Assembly: GCF_003477605.1 (NCBI RefSeq)
Contig: NZ_QUDR01000008.1
Location: 51,937 to 115,936 of the forward strand
Direction of reading: 5' to 3'
Source of the DNA: Clostridium sp. AF37-5
Lineage (GTDB): Bacteria > Bacillota > Clostridia > Lachnospirales > Lachnospiraceae
DNA: 64,000 bases
A program made the translations under genes and the position numbers. Each line of letters opens with the position of its first letter. Positions within the stretch are counted from its first letter, which is position 1. The notes under the pieces are model-generated. The model searched no databases, had not been told where the DNA came from, and saw only the letters and a list, made by a program, of their open reading frames with translations. Below, one piece after another: positions 34,121 to 43,810 of this stretch.

Positions 34121-36454
34121 TTATGCACCCTCGCCCGGTTTGGTTGTCATCAGCTTATACAGCTTCGTATTCTTCGGGAACTTATTTGCAAACGGCACAA
34201 GCGAACTGCCGACCTTAATCAATCCGTGTCCTGCGTCAACATTCGTGATATACGAAAGCTGGAGGTCAGAAATGTTAAGGAGCTTTGCAAGCTCAATTCT
34301 GTCGGTTGACGCCTGATTGAGCATAATCAAAAACTCGCTGTTTGCAAGCATAGTTCTCGCTGTATGGCTCTGCAAAAGGTCGTCCACATTCTGTGTAATG
34401 CCGGTGGCATAAGCGCCGTACTTTCTTACACGCTTCCAAAGCGTAAACAGGAAGTTTGCAGAATACTCGTGCTGGAACAGGAGGTAGATTTCATCAATGA
34501 AGATAAAGGTCTGCTTACCTTTAGCACGGTTCTGTGTAATACGGTTCAGAATAGAGTCGAGGACGACAAGCATACCGATAGGCATAAGCTGCTTGCCGAG
34601 GTCAAGAATGTCATAACAGATAAGTCGGTTATCCGTATCAACATTGGTTGGCTTTGCAAAGGTATTCAAAGAACCGTGAGTAAACAGCTCGATAGCAAGG
34701 GCGATTTCCTTTGCTTCCGGCTCGTCCTGTTTCAAAAGCTCCGCACGAAAATCCTGCAAGGTAGGAACAGTACCGGTATATCCTCTCTGCTGATAGTCTC
34801 GGTAAACACTTGCCGTACAACGGTCGATGATAGATTTCTGCTTTGCTCCGAGGTTTGTACCGCCGATAAGCTGTTCGCAAAGGGACATAATGAACTCGGA
34901 TTTCAGGATAACCGGGTTTGCTCCGTCGCCGTATTCCTTGTTCATATCCATCGCATTGATATGGCTCGGAGAAGTAGCGGAAATATTGATTATTTCGCCG
35001 CCGAGAGCTTTTACAAGCTGCGAATACTCTCGCTCAGGGTCTATGATAATAACATCTGCATTGGAGGAAAGAATGATATTTTCAATTTCACCCTTTGCCG
35101 CAAAGGATTTTCCGCCGCCGGATACGCCGAGAATAAAAGAGTTGCCGTTGAGTAGCTGTCTGCGGTCGGCAATAATCATATTTTTACTGATGACATTCTG
35201 ACCGTAGTAAATGCCGTTTTCGTGGTAAATGTCCTGAACCCTGAAGGGAATAAAGACCGCAAGGCTTTCTGTGGTAAGGGTTCTGAATGCGTCAATCTTG
35301 CGTGTTCCAAAGGGCATAGCCGTATTCAGTCCGTCCATCTGCTGATACTTGAGAACGGCAAACTGGCACAAATGCTTTCTTGCCGTAGTAAGCAGAGCTT
35401 CGGTGTCGTTATCAAGCTGTTCTTTGGAGTCCGCAGTATGAACCATAGTGAGTACAGCGAACATCATTCGCTGATCACGAGTGGTAAGGTCATCAAGGAA
35501 CTCCTTCATTTCCTTTTTCTGCTGTTCCATATCATACGGAACGGTAGCGGAAAAGTTATTGTTCTGATTCTGCTTTCTCTGCCAGTTGGTTATATTCGTC
35601 TCAACCCCAAGCAGTCTGCTCTCTGCTTCTCGCACCGCTTCATCGGTAGGAACAGGTACGATGTCAATGGACATCATCAGGTTGCGGTTCAGGTCGGTAA
35701 GCTCGGCTACCATACTGTCCTTGATATAGGAAGCGTACTCACGAAGAAAAAGGACTCTCCCGTAACGGTTTCCCATTTTGAAGTAGTCCTTTTCAAATTC
35801 CATTGTATCGGGGCAAACATAATCCTTGAAATCGTGTCCCTTCTTTCTCGTTTCCTTAATATTGAAGTGGTAGGCGGTTTCCTCCCCGACACGGAAGAAA
35901 TCGTGGACAATTCTCAGTCTCTCATCGGTTTCAAGCTCCACACATTTGCTTCCGAGTCTTGCAAAGTGGGCAATCAGGTCAGCACCGACACGGGCAAAAT
36001 AGGTTCGTGCGTCCTCCACGCTCTTTTTATTGATGGAGATAGTAACATATTTATCCTGAACGATGGCATTTGCCCCGGTTGCCTTGTCGAGAAGCATTTT
36101 GTTATATTCCTCTCGGTAAACATCAAGCTCATCGCCGGTTTCGGGGATAAGAATGGTTTTCTCAAAGTCAAGACGGTTAAGCCGTCTGTTGTTGATAGTC
36201 AGCTTTGTAGTAGCTCCGCTGTCAAGAGAGTTGAGAAGCTCGGAGTATTCAAGGAACATTGCTTCCTTATCCTCACGGCTCGCTACGGCATAGTTAATAT
36301 CCGTGAACTTGAAGCTTTTGGAATACTTGTCCTTGCCTACACGGAAAATGCCGTCATCATAAATAGCGGTAATGGGAATACAATCCTGTACGCCCTTTGG
36401 TACTACGAACTTTTCTTTGTCCTGCTTTAACAGGTTTGTAAGAGTTTTAATCAT
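34121..36454 (-). CDS. VirB4-family conjugation ATPase
   Basis: The 777-residue type IV secretion ATPase has Walker A GVSGGGKS (443-450), Walker B TFIFIDEIYLLF and a following TQNVDDLL. It energises assembly and substrate passage at the inner face of the membrane. Its start overlaps the PrgI gene by 8 bp, so the two are coupled. Confidence 0.95.
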   Translation of the reverse strand: MIKTLTNLLKQDKEKFVVPKGVQDCIPITAIYDDGIFRVGKDKYSKSFKFTDINYAVASREDKEAMFLEYSELLNSLDSGATTKLTINNRRLNRLDFEKTILIPETGDELDVYREEYNKMLLDKATGANAIVQDKYVTISINKKSVEDARTYFARVGADLIAHFARLGSKCVELETDERLRIVHDFFRVGEETAYHFNIKETRKKGHDFKDYVCPDTMEFEKDYFKMGNRYGRVLFLREYASYIKDSMVAELTDLNRNLMMSIDIVPVPTDEAVREAESRLLGVETNITNWQRKQNQNNNFSATVPYDMEQQKKEMKEFLDDLTTRDQRMMFAVLTMVHTADSKEQLDNDTEALLTTARKHLCQFAVLKYQQMDGLNTAMPFGTRKIDAFRTLTTESLAVFIPFRVQDIYHENGIYYGQNVISKNMIIADRRQLLNGNSFILGVSGGGKSFAAKGEIENIILSSNADVIIIDPEREYSQLVKALGGEIINISATSPSHINAMDMNKEYGDGANPVILKSEFIMSLCEQLIGGTNLGAKQKSIIDRCTASVYRDYQQRGYTGTVPTLQDFRAELLKQDEPEAKEIALAIELFTHGSLNTFAKPTNVDTDNRLICYDILDLGKQLMPIGMLVVLDSILNRITQNRAKGKQTFIFIDEIYLLFQHEYSANFLFTLWKRVRKYGAYATGITQNVDDLLQSHTARTMLANSEFLIMLNQASTDRIELAKLLNISDLQLSYITNVDAGHGLIKVGSSLVPFANKFPKNTKLYKLMTTKPGEGA

Positions 36455-36815
36455 TGTTCTTATAAGCCTCCTTCTGTTTTTGTTCGATTGTCGGTTTCAT
36501 CAATTCGTAATAGGTGTTGGTGGAATGAAAGACCAGCTTTTTCGGCATAAGGAACTCGGACTTTATCCACGCCCATATAAATTTCTCAGCCGTCATTCCG
36601 TTGTATTTCACAAAGCCGAGAGCCGCAAAAGGGGCAGCTCCCAAAATGCACACCCACGATACAGTTTCTGTTCCGAGGTACGGTTTTAGGAGGAAGTAAA
36701 GTCCTACCGCTACCGCACAGGCGAGGACAGAAAAAATGAACTGTCTGAGCGACAGTCCAAAAAACATTGACTCTGTGTAATTTCGTATCTCTCGGTTAAT
36801 TTTGACTTCCATCAA
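36447..36815 (-). CDS. PrgI-family protein (VirB3-like)
   Basis: The 122-residue protein starts after AAAGGAG. It has two membrane helices in the first 60 residues and the family segment GLSLRQFIFSVLACAVAVGLYF. PrgI/VirB3 proteins sit in the membrane next to VirB4. Its start overlaps the small Cys-rich gene by 4 bp. Confidence 0.85.
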   Translation of the reverse strand: MMEVKINREIRNYTESMFFGLSLRQFIFSVLACAVAVGLYFLLKPYLGTETVSWVCILGAAPFAALGFVKYNGMTAEKFIWAWIKSEFLMPKKLVFHSTNTYYELMKPTIEQKQKEAYKNND

Positions 36816-36997
36816 AAGCTCCTTTCTCTGCGATATGCTTGTTTTGCGTGACGGATTTCATCAGAGCAGACGCAGGTGTCCGCAAGGCAAATCACATTGC
36901 CGTTTTTCTTTCCTCCGTAATACACACAATATTTGCAGTCGCAGTCGGCAGGCGTATAGCCCTGCCATCTATCGTTATTATTCTTGTTTTTCTTCAT
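36812..36997 (-). CDS. Small Cys-rich ICE protein
   Basis: The 61-residue basic protein starts after GGGAGG and has six cysteines (CDCKYC, CLADTCVC). This suggests a small zinc-binding fold. It recurs between PrgI and the VirB6-like gene in Tn1549-like elements, as far as known. Function unknown. Confidence 0.6.
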   Translation of the reverse strand: MKKNKNNNDRWQGYTPADCDCKYCVYYGGKKNGNVICLADTCVCSDEIRHAKQAYRRERSF

Positions 36998-37011
36998 CAG
37001 AGAACCTCCCG

Positions 37012-37848
37012 TTATAAGCCCATCATTTCACGGATAATTCGGTCGCTCATCTTAACCGCACCGACAAGCACAAGCATATTGAATACCAGTTCGCCGATAT
37101 ATGCCCATACCTGAGTAACGGCTGCTGCGTCAGGGTTCACTACCGGCGGCGTAGAAGCAAATAGGGAGAAGATGATACAAGCAAGTACAATTACTGCTCC
37201 CTCAAGCAAAACGGCACAGTAGCTCTTTATAAAGCTCTTACCCACATTCTGCGACGGTTCTCCGGCAAATGTGGAAAGCGGTATCGGAGCGAGAGCAGTG
37301 TACATATACAGCTTGAAAAATCGTCCGTACACCGTCATTATCATAATGAACGACAAGACCGTGATAAACAGTCCGCCGATAAGAGTAACCGCCCACAATG
37401 GGATACTTTCAAAAAATCCGCAGCTTTCAATGGTTGTTACCATTTCAGCAGGTAAAGTTGTTTGATTGGGCGTACCGAATCCCGCAGATGTCATAATGGT
37501 TGAAATCGTACCTTGTACGATGTCGAACAGGGCAAGCATAAGCTCCAGCCCGTAGGTAATCACACCTTTGGCAATGGCAAAGCGGATAAACAGCTTTAAT
37601 GCGTGTTCCGGTTTCTTTACATCGGTAAAACTTCCGCAGGTGCGAACCACACCGACAACAAAAAACAGAACAAGCAGGGCAAGACCGATAGCCTGAACTG
37701 CTCCGTTGATATTCACCATTACCGACCAAATACTGCCGCCTTTGAACTGTTGCGGCGAAGTGGTTAGCAACTGCCATATTTCCGAAAGCTTGCTGTTCCA
37801 AGTTTCAAGGGCATTTTCGAGGTTCTGAACTACCCAGTTATCACTCAT
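37012..37848 (-). CDS. VirB6/TrbL-like channel protein (CD1107 family)
   Basis: The 278-residue polytopic protein starts after AGGAGGTG and has about six membrane helices, a Gly/Phe-rich central region (FGTPNQTTLPAEMVTTIE) and a long hydrophobic C-terminal half. It fills the VirB6/TrbL position of the mating channel. Confidence 0.8.
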   Translation of the reverse strand: MSDNWVVQNLENALETWNSKLSEIWQLLTTSPQQFKGGSIWSVMVNINGAVQAIGLALLVLFFVVGVVRTCGSFTDVKKPEHALKLFIRFAIAKGVITYGLELMLALFDIVQGTISTIMTSAGFGTPNQTTLPAEMVTTIESCGFFESIPLWAVTLIGGLFITVLSFIMIMTVYGRFFKLYMYTALAPIPLSTFAGEPSQNVGKSFIKSYCAVLLEGAVIVLACIIFSLFASTPPVVNPDAAAVTQVWAYIGELVFNMLVLVGAVKMSDRIIREMMGL

Positions 37849-37872
37849 CTGTTTGCACCTCCTTTAAGATTA

Positions 37873-37902
37873 GGGGCATACCTGAAATGCCAGGTATGCC
37901 CC
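37873..37902 (-). terminator. Hairpin between the Maff2 and VirB6-like genes
   Basis: GGGGCATACCT (37873-37883) pairs perfectly with AGGTATGCCCC (37892-37902). It has no T run, so it probably stabilises or partly attenuates the operon mRNA, giving more Maff2 than downstream product. Confidence 0.5.
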
Positions 37903-37921
37903 GTTTGATAACTGTGTTCTC

Positions 37922-38281
37922 TTAACCGGTAATAAGGGTAAGGATTTCCTTTGCAAAGGTAATGATGATACCGCCTGCAAGAGTCAGGAAACCGTTGGCT
38001 CTCTGAGACGGGTCGTGAGACTTCAAAGAGAGACCGACCTGAACGATACCGAAGCCAAGCAGGATAAGACCGATGGCACGGATAAGACCGAAGATGAAAT
38101 CGGACAGATTGTTGACTACGGTAATCGGGTCGCTGGCGGCAAAAGCGGTAACGCTCATACCGCAAACAAGAGTTGCTGCTGCGATTACGGCGCAGTAAGC
38201 ACGGAAGCCTTTCTGAACCTTTCCGGTCATAGGCAGCTTCTGAGTAGTTTTCTTTTCGTTGTTCTTCTTAAAAATGTTCAT
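37922..38281 (-). CDS. Maff2-family protein
   Basis: The 119-residue protein starts after ACGGAGG. It has a signal-like hydrophobic segment ending AFAAS near residue 50 and a second helix (FGLIRAIGLILLGFGIVQVG). Maff2 proteins are VirB2/TrbC-like small membrane subunits in Firmicutes ICEs. It is placed between VirD4 and the VirB6-like gene. Confidence 0.8.
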   Translation of the reverse strand: MNIFKKNNEKKTTQKLPMTGKVQKGFRAYCAVIAAATLVCGMSVTAFAASDPITVVNNLSDFIFGLIRAIGLILLGFGIVQVGLSLKSHDPSQRANGFLTLAGGIIITFAKEILTLITG

Positions 38282-38295
38282 TGTGTTTTCCTCCG

Positions 38296-40092
38296 TTAAA
38301 ATAAGTTTTTATTCACTTCAAAATCCTCATCGGACAGAAGTTCGTAATTGGTTTCTCCGTAGCTTTCCTCCGGAAGTTCTTCCGGGTCAATAGAAAGAAC
38401 GGAAATTGATGAGTGCTTGATGGTCACTTCGCCGTGTTTATATGCAGAAGCCTTTCCATCGGTTGTAAGTGCCACATTCGGGTGCTTCAAGATGTCGTAC
38501 TTGAAGTCCATAACGGGGCGTTCTCCACGAATAAACAGAATTGCATATTGGTTATCAAGCATACGAACCTCATCAGGAGTAAGAAGCTCTCGACCGCTAA
38601 TCTGATAATTTGTGGAGTAGTTGCCGCTTCGACCGGTACTTTTTCCGAAAGTGTTGGTATCAATGGTTTCCTTGCCGAGAAGCTCGGACACATATTTGTG
38701 GGTGCTTTGCTCGTTGCCGCCGAGATATAAAAACTCGTCGCAGTTACCTACAATGCTTTCCCATTGCTTTTCAAACAAGGCTTTAAGCTGTGCCAAGTTC
38801 TGCAAGATAATACTTACCGATACCCCACGGGAACGCATAACCGAAAGAATTTTGTCGAAGTCATCAGGGAGTGAAACATTCGCAAACTCGTCCATCAAAA
38901 AATGAACGGGAACGGGAAGCGAGCCGCCGTGAATATGGTCGGCAGCATAAAACAACTGCTGAAAAAGCTGTGTGTAAAGGATAGATACCAAGAAGTTAAA
39001 GCTGGAATCGTTATCCGGTATCAAAGCGAACAGAGCGACCTTTTTCTCTCCGAGTGACGGGAGGTCAAGCTCGTCTGTGGTGGTTAAAGAAGCAAGACTT
39101 TCAAGGTTGAACTTTTCCAGTCTTGCCGCAAGGGTTATCTGTATGGACTTTAAGGTTTTCGCCGCACCTGAATGATAGGAACGGTAATACTTCAAAGCAA
39201 TGTGGTCGGGATTCGACATCTCCAATTCCGCAAACAGTTCATCAAGAGGAGAAGGTCTTGTGTCCTCCTCGTCCTCAATCGCACCGGCTCTGAGCATTTC
39301 CATTATCATTGCAAAGTTCTGTTCATCTTCGGGTGCTTCATAATGAAGATAAAATACAAGTGCAAGCAAAAGCATTGAAGCCGAGGTATCCCAAAAGGGG
39401 TCTTGTGATTGACTTCCTTTCGGAGTGGTACTCTTAAAAAGGTTCGTCACGAGCTTTTGCACATCGTTGTCATTCTGCAAATAGACAAACGGGTTATAGC
39501 AATGGCTTTTCTCCATTGAAATCAAATCGAGAACACGGACTTCATAGCCTTTGCTTTCAAGCAGCTTTCCGGTATCTCGGAGAATTTCGCCCTTTGGGTC
39601 AAGAATGACAAATGATGTGTTGCACTGCATAAGATTCGGCTTGCAGTAAAACCTTGTCTTACCGGCTCCCGAACCGCCGCACACAAGGGTGTTTAAGTTT
39701 CTTCGGTGTTTCTTCGCATTGAGTCCGATACAGACATTTTGCGTCATCAGCTTATTTGCAGAAGCCGGAGACTGTCTGTATTTTTTGTTTACGGCTCTTG
39801 CATTGCCCCATTTTGCAGAACCGTGTTCTTCACGCCTTCGGTAATTCTTCTGTGTTGAGAAGTAAATCCCAATACCCATTGCATAGCAGAGAAGCAAAAC
39901 GAGGACAGTTTTTAGGCTGTCCTCGCATAGCTCAATATGAAATGGTTCGTTGAACGCTGTTAATAGGCTCGGCAGTATTTCCGGCAATCCTCCTTTTACA
40001 GAGGGTGCAATCAGAAGTGCCAGCCATACGACCGGGATAATACCGATGACGGAAAGAATAATAGCAGACTGCCTCTCGTTATCTCGATTCAC
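38296..40092 (-). CDS. VirD4/TraG coupling ATPase
   Basis: The 598-residue protein has two N-terminal membrane helices, Walker A VCGGSGAGKT, and FLMDEFANV as Walker B, typical of type IV coupling proteins that bring the relaxase-DNA complex to the channel. The GTG at 40092 after AAAGGAA is chosen; a start further up would run deep into the preceding gene. It overlaps that gene by 14 bp. Confidence 0.93.
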   Translation of the reverse strand: MNRDNERQSAIILSVIGIIPVVWLALLIAPSVKGGLPEILPSLLTAFNEPFHIELCEDSLKTVLVLLLCYAMGIGIYFSTQKNYRRREEHGSAKWGNARAVNKKYRQSPASANKLMTQNVCIGLNAKKHRRNLNTLVCGGSGAGKTRFYCKPNLMQCNTSFVILDPKGEILRDTGKLLESKGYEVRVLDLISMEKSHCYNPFVYLQNDNDVQKLVTNLFKSTTPKGSQSQDPFWDTSASMLLLALVFYLHYEAPEDEQNFAMIMEMLRAGAIEDEEDTRPSPLDELFAELEMSNPDHIALKYYRSYHSGAAKTLKSIQITLAARLEKFNLESLASLTTTDELDLPSLGEKKVALFALIPDNDSSFNFLVSILYTQLFQQLFYAADHIHGGSLPVPVHFLMDEFANVSLPDDFDKILSVMRSRGVSVSIILQNLAQLKALFEKQWESIVGNCDEFLYLGGNEQSTHKYVSELLGKETIDTNTFGKSTGRSGNYSTNYQISGRELLTPDEVRMLDNQYAILFIRGERPVMDFKYDILKHPNVALTTDGKASAYKHGEVTIKHSSISVLSIDPEELPEESYGETNYELLSDEDFEVNKNLF

Positions 40093-40282
40093 AGGAGCGT
40101 TCCTTTTCGATAACTTTGAACTTTTTCTTTGGGGCAGTTCCGACCTTGATGATAAGGTCGTCCACCGCATCGGTAGATTTGCCCTCGTTCATCAAATCTG
40201 TTTTCTCGTCGTTGAGAGAACGGATAATAATGCCGTGTTCATAATCGTCCAATGCGATATGATACATTTCTTCCTTCGCCAT
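40079..40282 (-). CDS. Small conserved ICE protein
   Basis: The 67-residue acidic protein (MAKEEMYHIALDDYEHGIII...) starts after AAGGTGAG. It has a helical middle and basic tail. No domain is assigned. Small genes of this type sit between ArdC-like and VirD4 genes in related elements. Confidence 0.6.
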   Translation of the reverse strand: MAKEEMYHIALDDYEHGIIIRSLNDEKTDLMNEGKSTDAVDDLIIKVGTAPKKKFKVIEKERSCESR

Positions 40283-40291
40283 AGTCTCACC

Positions 40292-41176
40292 TTATCTTTC
40301 GTAGTCTTTGCTTCGTTCCTGCTTTTTCTTGTAAAGCTCATCGGAAACACGGGAGTGAATATCCGCCATTGCGTTTCTCGTTTTGGAAAGCTCATAGCGA
40401 ATGTCCTTCGGCTCTTTGCCGGCGAGCTTTTCAGGGATACGGTTGATAGCAAAATTCTGTGTATCGACGCCGTACTTTTTGCAAAGCATATAGCCGATAC
40501 ATACTGCCTGAAAGCCCATATCCGCTCTGCTGTAACTGTCGCTGTTGATAGAGAGCTGTGCGTGGCCAAGCTCCTGTGCTACGCACTGAGCGACCGCTAC
40601 GCTGTCTCCCACATCACGCTTTACATACAAGGTCTGTTCCTCGTTGTTATAAAACGCCGCCATATTGGGATACGGAAGCTCATTTGTTGCTTCCACTTCA
40701 ACCGGGGAAGAATCCAGCATAACGGTAATGAGTGCTTTCGGGTCACGGTTGACAGTCGGTGCAGGCGGTCTTTTGCCGTTGGTCTGCGAAACATCAAAGA
40801 CCTTTTTCACATTGTAGGAAATGCCGGTCGTACCGTCTTTCTTTGCATACTCGACAGGTTCAAGAATGGAAATGCTTTTCGCACCTTTCTGAATTTTCAC
40901 ATTATCTTTGCTCCAGTCATCAAAGTTTTTAAGCTGGCTTGCTTCGGGAAGCTGCTTGAAAATCAGAAGTGCGTTGACCGCAGAGTATCTGTCAAGACGG
41001 CTCTGCGTATCAAGGAAGGCTTTGAACTTTTCCGGGTCGGAAACAATCGCCTTTGCGGTGTCGTCCGCCATCTGATATACGGCTTCTTTTTCAGCCTTCA
41101 TCTTCTCGGCATATTCCTCTTTGGAAAGTCGTTTGCTCTGCTGTCCTGCCTTAGCAGGGGTAAAATTGTTTGTCAT
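40292..41176 (-). CDS. ArdC-like protein
   Basis: The 294-residue protein starts after GAGAGG. Residues 60-130 (YSAVNALLIFKQLPEASQLKNF...GAKSISILEPVEY) form the single-stranded DNA-binding domain of ArdC antirestriction proteins. The C-terminal metalloprotease-like part has QELGH in place of HExxH, with only the second His-like ligand kept. Likely protects incoming DNA during transfer. Confidence 0.78.
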   Translation of the reverse strand: MTNNFTPAKAGQQSKRLSKEEYAEKMKAEKEAVYQMADDTAKAIVSDPEKFKAFLDTQSRLDRYSAVNALLIFKQLPEASQLKNFDDWSKDNVKIQKGAKSISILEPVEYAKKDGTTGISYNVKKVFDVSQTNGKRPPAPTVNRDPKALITVMLDSSPVEVEATNELPYPNMAAFYNNEEQTLYVKRDVGDSVAVAQCVAQELGHAQLSINSDSYSRADMGFQAVCIGYMLCKKYGVDTQNFAINRIPEKLAGKEPKDIRYELSKTRNAMADIHSRVSDELYKKKQERSKDYER

Positions 41177-41181
41177 TGTGA

Positions 41182-41976
41182 TTACCTCTCTTTCACATTT
41201 TTGCTTTTAGGTTTCGGCTGCTGGTGTACGGTCTGTGCCGGGGCGTTCTTGACTTCCGGCTTTGATACCTCCGGCTCTTTGCGTTCTGCTTCTTTCTGCT
41301 GCTTGGACTGTGCCTTATATCGGTCAAGCTTTGCTTTTACCGACGGCTTTCTCTGTCTGTCGCTTACAGTACCCTTATCAGTTTGCATATCTACCGGCTC
41401 GGAGTCGTGCCTTGACGGAGGGTTTTTGTCCGTTTTGGCGACTGTGGGGTTTGACTGGGAATACCCCTCTTTCTGAATAGGTTTTCTGACGGCTTCCTCA
41501 GTGATGATTTCGTTTTTGGTTTTCGTCGGCTTGTCTTTCTCCAAAGCTTCACGCTTTTCGACAGCCTTCTGAGACTCGGTGACAATCGCAGCCTTATCAA
41601 CTTTACCGAGTTCAAATCTCTCAACGATTCTCTGAATTTTGGAAGCGTCCTCTGCACGGGCAATAATATCAATCGGGACATTATCGCCCTTTGTGTTTTT
41701 ATCCCTGAGTACGCAGTAGAGAACGCCGTAGCGTTTTGCCTGCTCGGTAAACTTCTTCAAGTCCTTGTTGGGGATAGAAAACACCTTCAGCTCCTTGCCC
41801 GACTTAATCATATTAGTAAGTCGAGCCTTGCCTTTTGTTTTCTGTTCCTGTTTGAGAACAGAGACTAAAAGAACGGCAATATTCTTTGCTGCCGCTCCGC
41901 TTAATTTTGCGGCTACTTCAAAGCCTTCAAGCGATAGCCTGACGACCTGTTCTGCCGCATCACCTCCGTTTGTCAT
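41182..41976 (-). CDS. PcfB-family (DUF3801) protein
   Basis: The 264-residue protein starts after AAAGGAG. Residues 1-125 match PcfB (VVRLSLEGFEVAAKLSGAAAKNIAVLL, KFTEQAKRYGVLYCVLRD). The remainder is a basic, Pro/Lys-rich disordered tail. In pCF10, PcfB is an accessory factor that couples the relaxosome to the VirD4-like PcfC. It overlaps the relaxase gene by 17 bp. Confidence 0.85.
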   Translation of the reverse strand: MTNGGDAAEQVVRLSLEGFEVAAKLSGAAAKNIAVLLVSVLKQEQKTKGKARLTNMIKSGKELKVFSIPNKDLKKFTEQAKRYGVLYCVLRDKNTKGDNVPIDIIARAEDASKIQRIVERFELGKVDKAAIVTESQKAVEKREALEKDKPTKTKNEIITEEAVRKPIQKEGYSQSNPTVAKTDKNPPSRHDSEPVDMQTDKGTVSDRQRKPSVKAKLDRYKAQSKQQKEAERKEPEVSKPEVKNAPAQTVHQQPKPKSKNVKER

Positions 41977-43330
41977 TACGGTTCTGCTCCTTTCGTTCTT
42001 GTTTTTCTTCGTAAACTCTTACCGTTTCAAGGTTGGCTTCAATAACCTTTGACCTTTCGGCTATGTCATCACAAAGACCGACCTCTTTGCGGAGAGTCCA
42101 CAGCTTGCTCGTGATTGCCGTAATCTGCTCTTTGACATTTGATAGCTCATCGTCACTCAAATTTCTTCTTAACTGTTTTCGCAGGTGCGTTCTATCGTCA
42201 GTCAAGGATTTGATTTGCGACAACACGGACTCTTTATATGAGAAAAGCTGCTCGTCGGTAGAAATGTTCTCCCGTCCAAGCAGCCTTGTCTCCTGAGTGA
42301 TTTTGTCGAGCTTCAGCAAATCTTCTTTCAAAAGATAGTGAAGCCTTGCGGTATTCTGTTTTTTGTACTTCGGCAGATAACCCAGCTTATAGCAGTAATG
42401 CAGATACAGCCCATACAGTCCGCCGACCTTTTTGACTTTGTGTTCTCTTGTGGGCATTCGGTACTGCCTGACTCTTACCGTTTCCTTTGCAAAAGGAACG
42501 ATAAGAACCTTTTGATTTTCCGTCAGCCTACGCTTGATTGCGTCCTCGGTATAATTCTCTCCGAGTGATTTAAGTCGTATCGGCTTCTTGTATCCTTTCG
42601 GGACAATCGTCCAATACTTTCGACTGTCGCTGAGACAATGTTCATAGCCCATCTGAGTCAGGATATAATCAAAGGTCTTTAAGTTGGTGCTGTGTGCAAT
42701 CGCTTCATCAATGGCGTCACGGGTCATTGAATATCGGCTCGGCATACCGGCTTGTTCCTGCTTGTAGTAATAAGAGGATTGCTTACTGCGGTTTGGGTTC
42801 GGATTGTAATACAGTCCGTACTTTTCACAAAGGCAGTCGGCAACCAAACGAAACTTGAACCACGCTTTTTCGTCGCCCCATAACCGCTTGCCGTCCACAA
42901 AGGAAACGGAGTTTATTACATAATGACAGTGCAGGTGTTTCGTGTTCAGATGAGTAGTAACCACCACCTGAAATCTTTTGCCCCACACTTCGTTTGCAAA
43001 TTCCATTCCGATTTTCTGTGCAAGCTCCGGGGATATGTCCTGTTCCTTAAAGCTCAGGTATCCGTGATAGGCTTGAATGCCGTCGTCTTTGCCGTATGCT
43101 TTTTTTACAGATATAAACTGGTCTCTTGCGGTCGCAGGGTTGCAGTTGATACCCTCTACGAAAAACTCACGCTCGGTTTTTTCTTCGTCCTTTGCATAGC
43201 TGAGAACATCACGGAGAGCCTGATACTGTTCCTCGGTGTAAATGTCTGCCGCCGTCTTTTCGGGATTGGCGGCATAGTCGATTACCTGACCGAGCCTTGA
43301 TGTGACCGACCACAATTTACTTACTGCCAT
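41960..43330 (-). CDS. MOBP-type relaxase
   Basis: The 456-residue protein has the relaxase three-histidine motif in THLNTKHLHCHYVINSV and an N-terminal VIDYAANPEKT region with the likely nucleophile Tyr. A helical C-terminal half contains a coiled coil (about 350-440). It nicks at oriT and pilots the strand through VirD4. It overlaps MobC by 10 bp. Confidence 0.93.
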   Translation of the reverse strand: MAVSKLWSVTSRLGQVIDYAANPEKTAADIYTEEQYQALRDVLSYAKDEEKTEREFFVEGINCNPATARDQFISVKKAYGKDDGIQAYHGYLSFKEQDISPELAQKIGMEFANEVWGKRFQVVVTTHLNTKHLHCHYVINSVSFVDGKRLWGDEKAWFKFRLVADCLCEKYGLYYNPNPNRSKQSSYYYKQEQAGMPSRYSMTRDAIDEAIAHSTNLKTFDYILTQMGYEHCLSDSRKYWTIVPKGYKKPIRLKSLGENYTEDAIKRRLTENQKVLIVPFAKETVRVRQYRMPTREHKVKKVGGLYGLYLHYCYKLGYLPKYKKQNTARLHYLLKEDLLKLDKITQETRLLGRENISTDEQLFSYKESVLSQIKSLTDDRTHLRKQLRRNLSDDELSNVKEQITAITSKLWTLRKEVGLCDDIAERSKVIEANLETVRVYEEKQERKEQNRNDKRR

Positions 43331-43662
43331 TTCATATCGCTCTTATCGGGTCTTAAAAAAGTACGCTCCACATCAGCCTGAAACTTGTGCCAACGCTCGG
43401 CTTCCTTTTTGAGCTGCGGTGCGTCCACAAATCCGAGGGTGTTTGCTTTCGCCGCAAGCTGATTGATGTTGTTGCCGATAGCGGAAAGCTCACGCATAAC
43501 ATCGTAAAATCTTTCATCGGGCTTTTCTCTCGGCTCGTATCCTCTGAGAAGCAAACGGATAAGTCCGCCTTCGGAAAGACACGCCCGCTTTGCTTTTTTC
43601 TGCAAATCCTGAGCTTCTGCCTTGTTCATCAGAATGTGCTTTTCAATGTTTCTCTTGCTCAT
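43321..43662 (-). CDS. MobC-like relaxosome protein
   Basis: The 113-residue protein begins with a ribbon-helix-helix-like part (RNIEKHILMNKAEAQDLQKK) and has the MobC segment LSAIGNNINQLAAKANTLG. It is inferred to bind oriT and help the relaxase melt it. Confidence 0.85.
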   Translation of the reverse strand: MSKRNIEKHILMNKAEAQDLQKKAKRACLSEGGLIRLLLRGYEPREKPDERFYDVMRELSAIGNNINQLAAKANTLGFVDAPQLKKEAERWHKFQADVERTFLRPDKSDMKWQ

Positions 43663-43786
43663 TTTTATCGCTGTCCTTTCTGTAAATATAGTGTCTGTCC
43701 CGGTTTATCTGAAACAGGCACATTGTTGTTACTCCGAAAAAGCCGCCGATGAGTAACCCGGCGGCGACCAATACTATCTCCCGCAA
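43643..43786 (-). CDS. DUF3789-like small membrane protein, TTG start
   Basis: TTG at 43786 follows AAGGAG by 8 bases and opens a 47-residue frame: MREIVLVAAGLLIGGFFGV, one membrane helix with Gly-rich face, then a basic tail. This matches the pattern of DUF3789 proteins common in Firmicutes ICEs. It overlaps the MobC start by 20 bp. Function unknown. Confidence 0.65.
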   Translation of the reverse strand: MREIVLVAAGLLIGGFFGVTTMCLFQINRDRHYIYRKDSDKNEQEKH

Positions 43787-43810
43787 AGCTTATGCTCCTT
43801 TCTTGCTTGG

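Noticed and set aside
34364..36430. Long plus-strand frames opposite VirB4
   Set aside because: They mirror the VirB4 gene, have no ribosome sites and no family resemblance.
39950..41476. 508-codon plus-strand open frame
   Set aside because: It runs antisense across three well-supported minus-strand genes (VirD4 start, small gene, ArdC-like) and resembles no protein; it is an artefact of codon bias.
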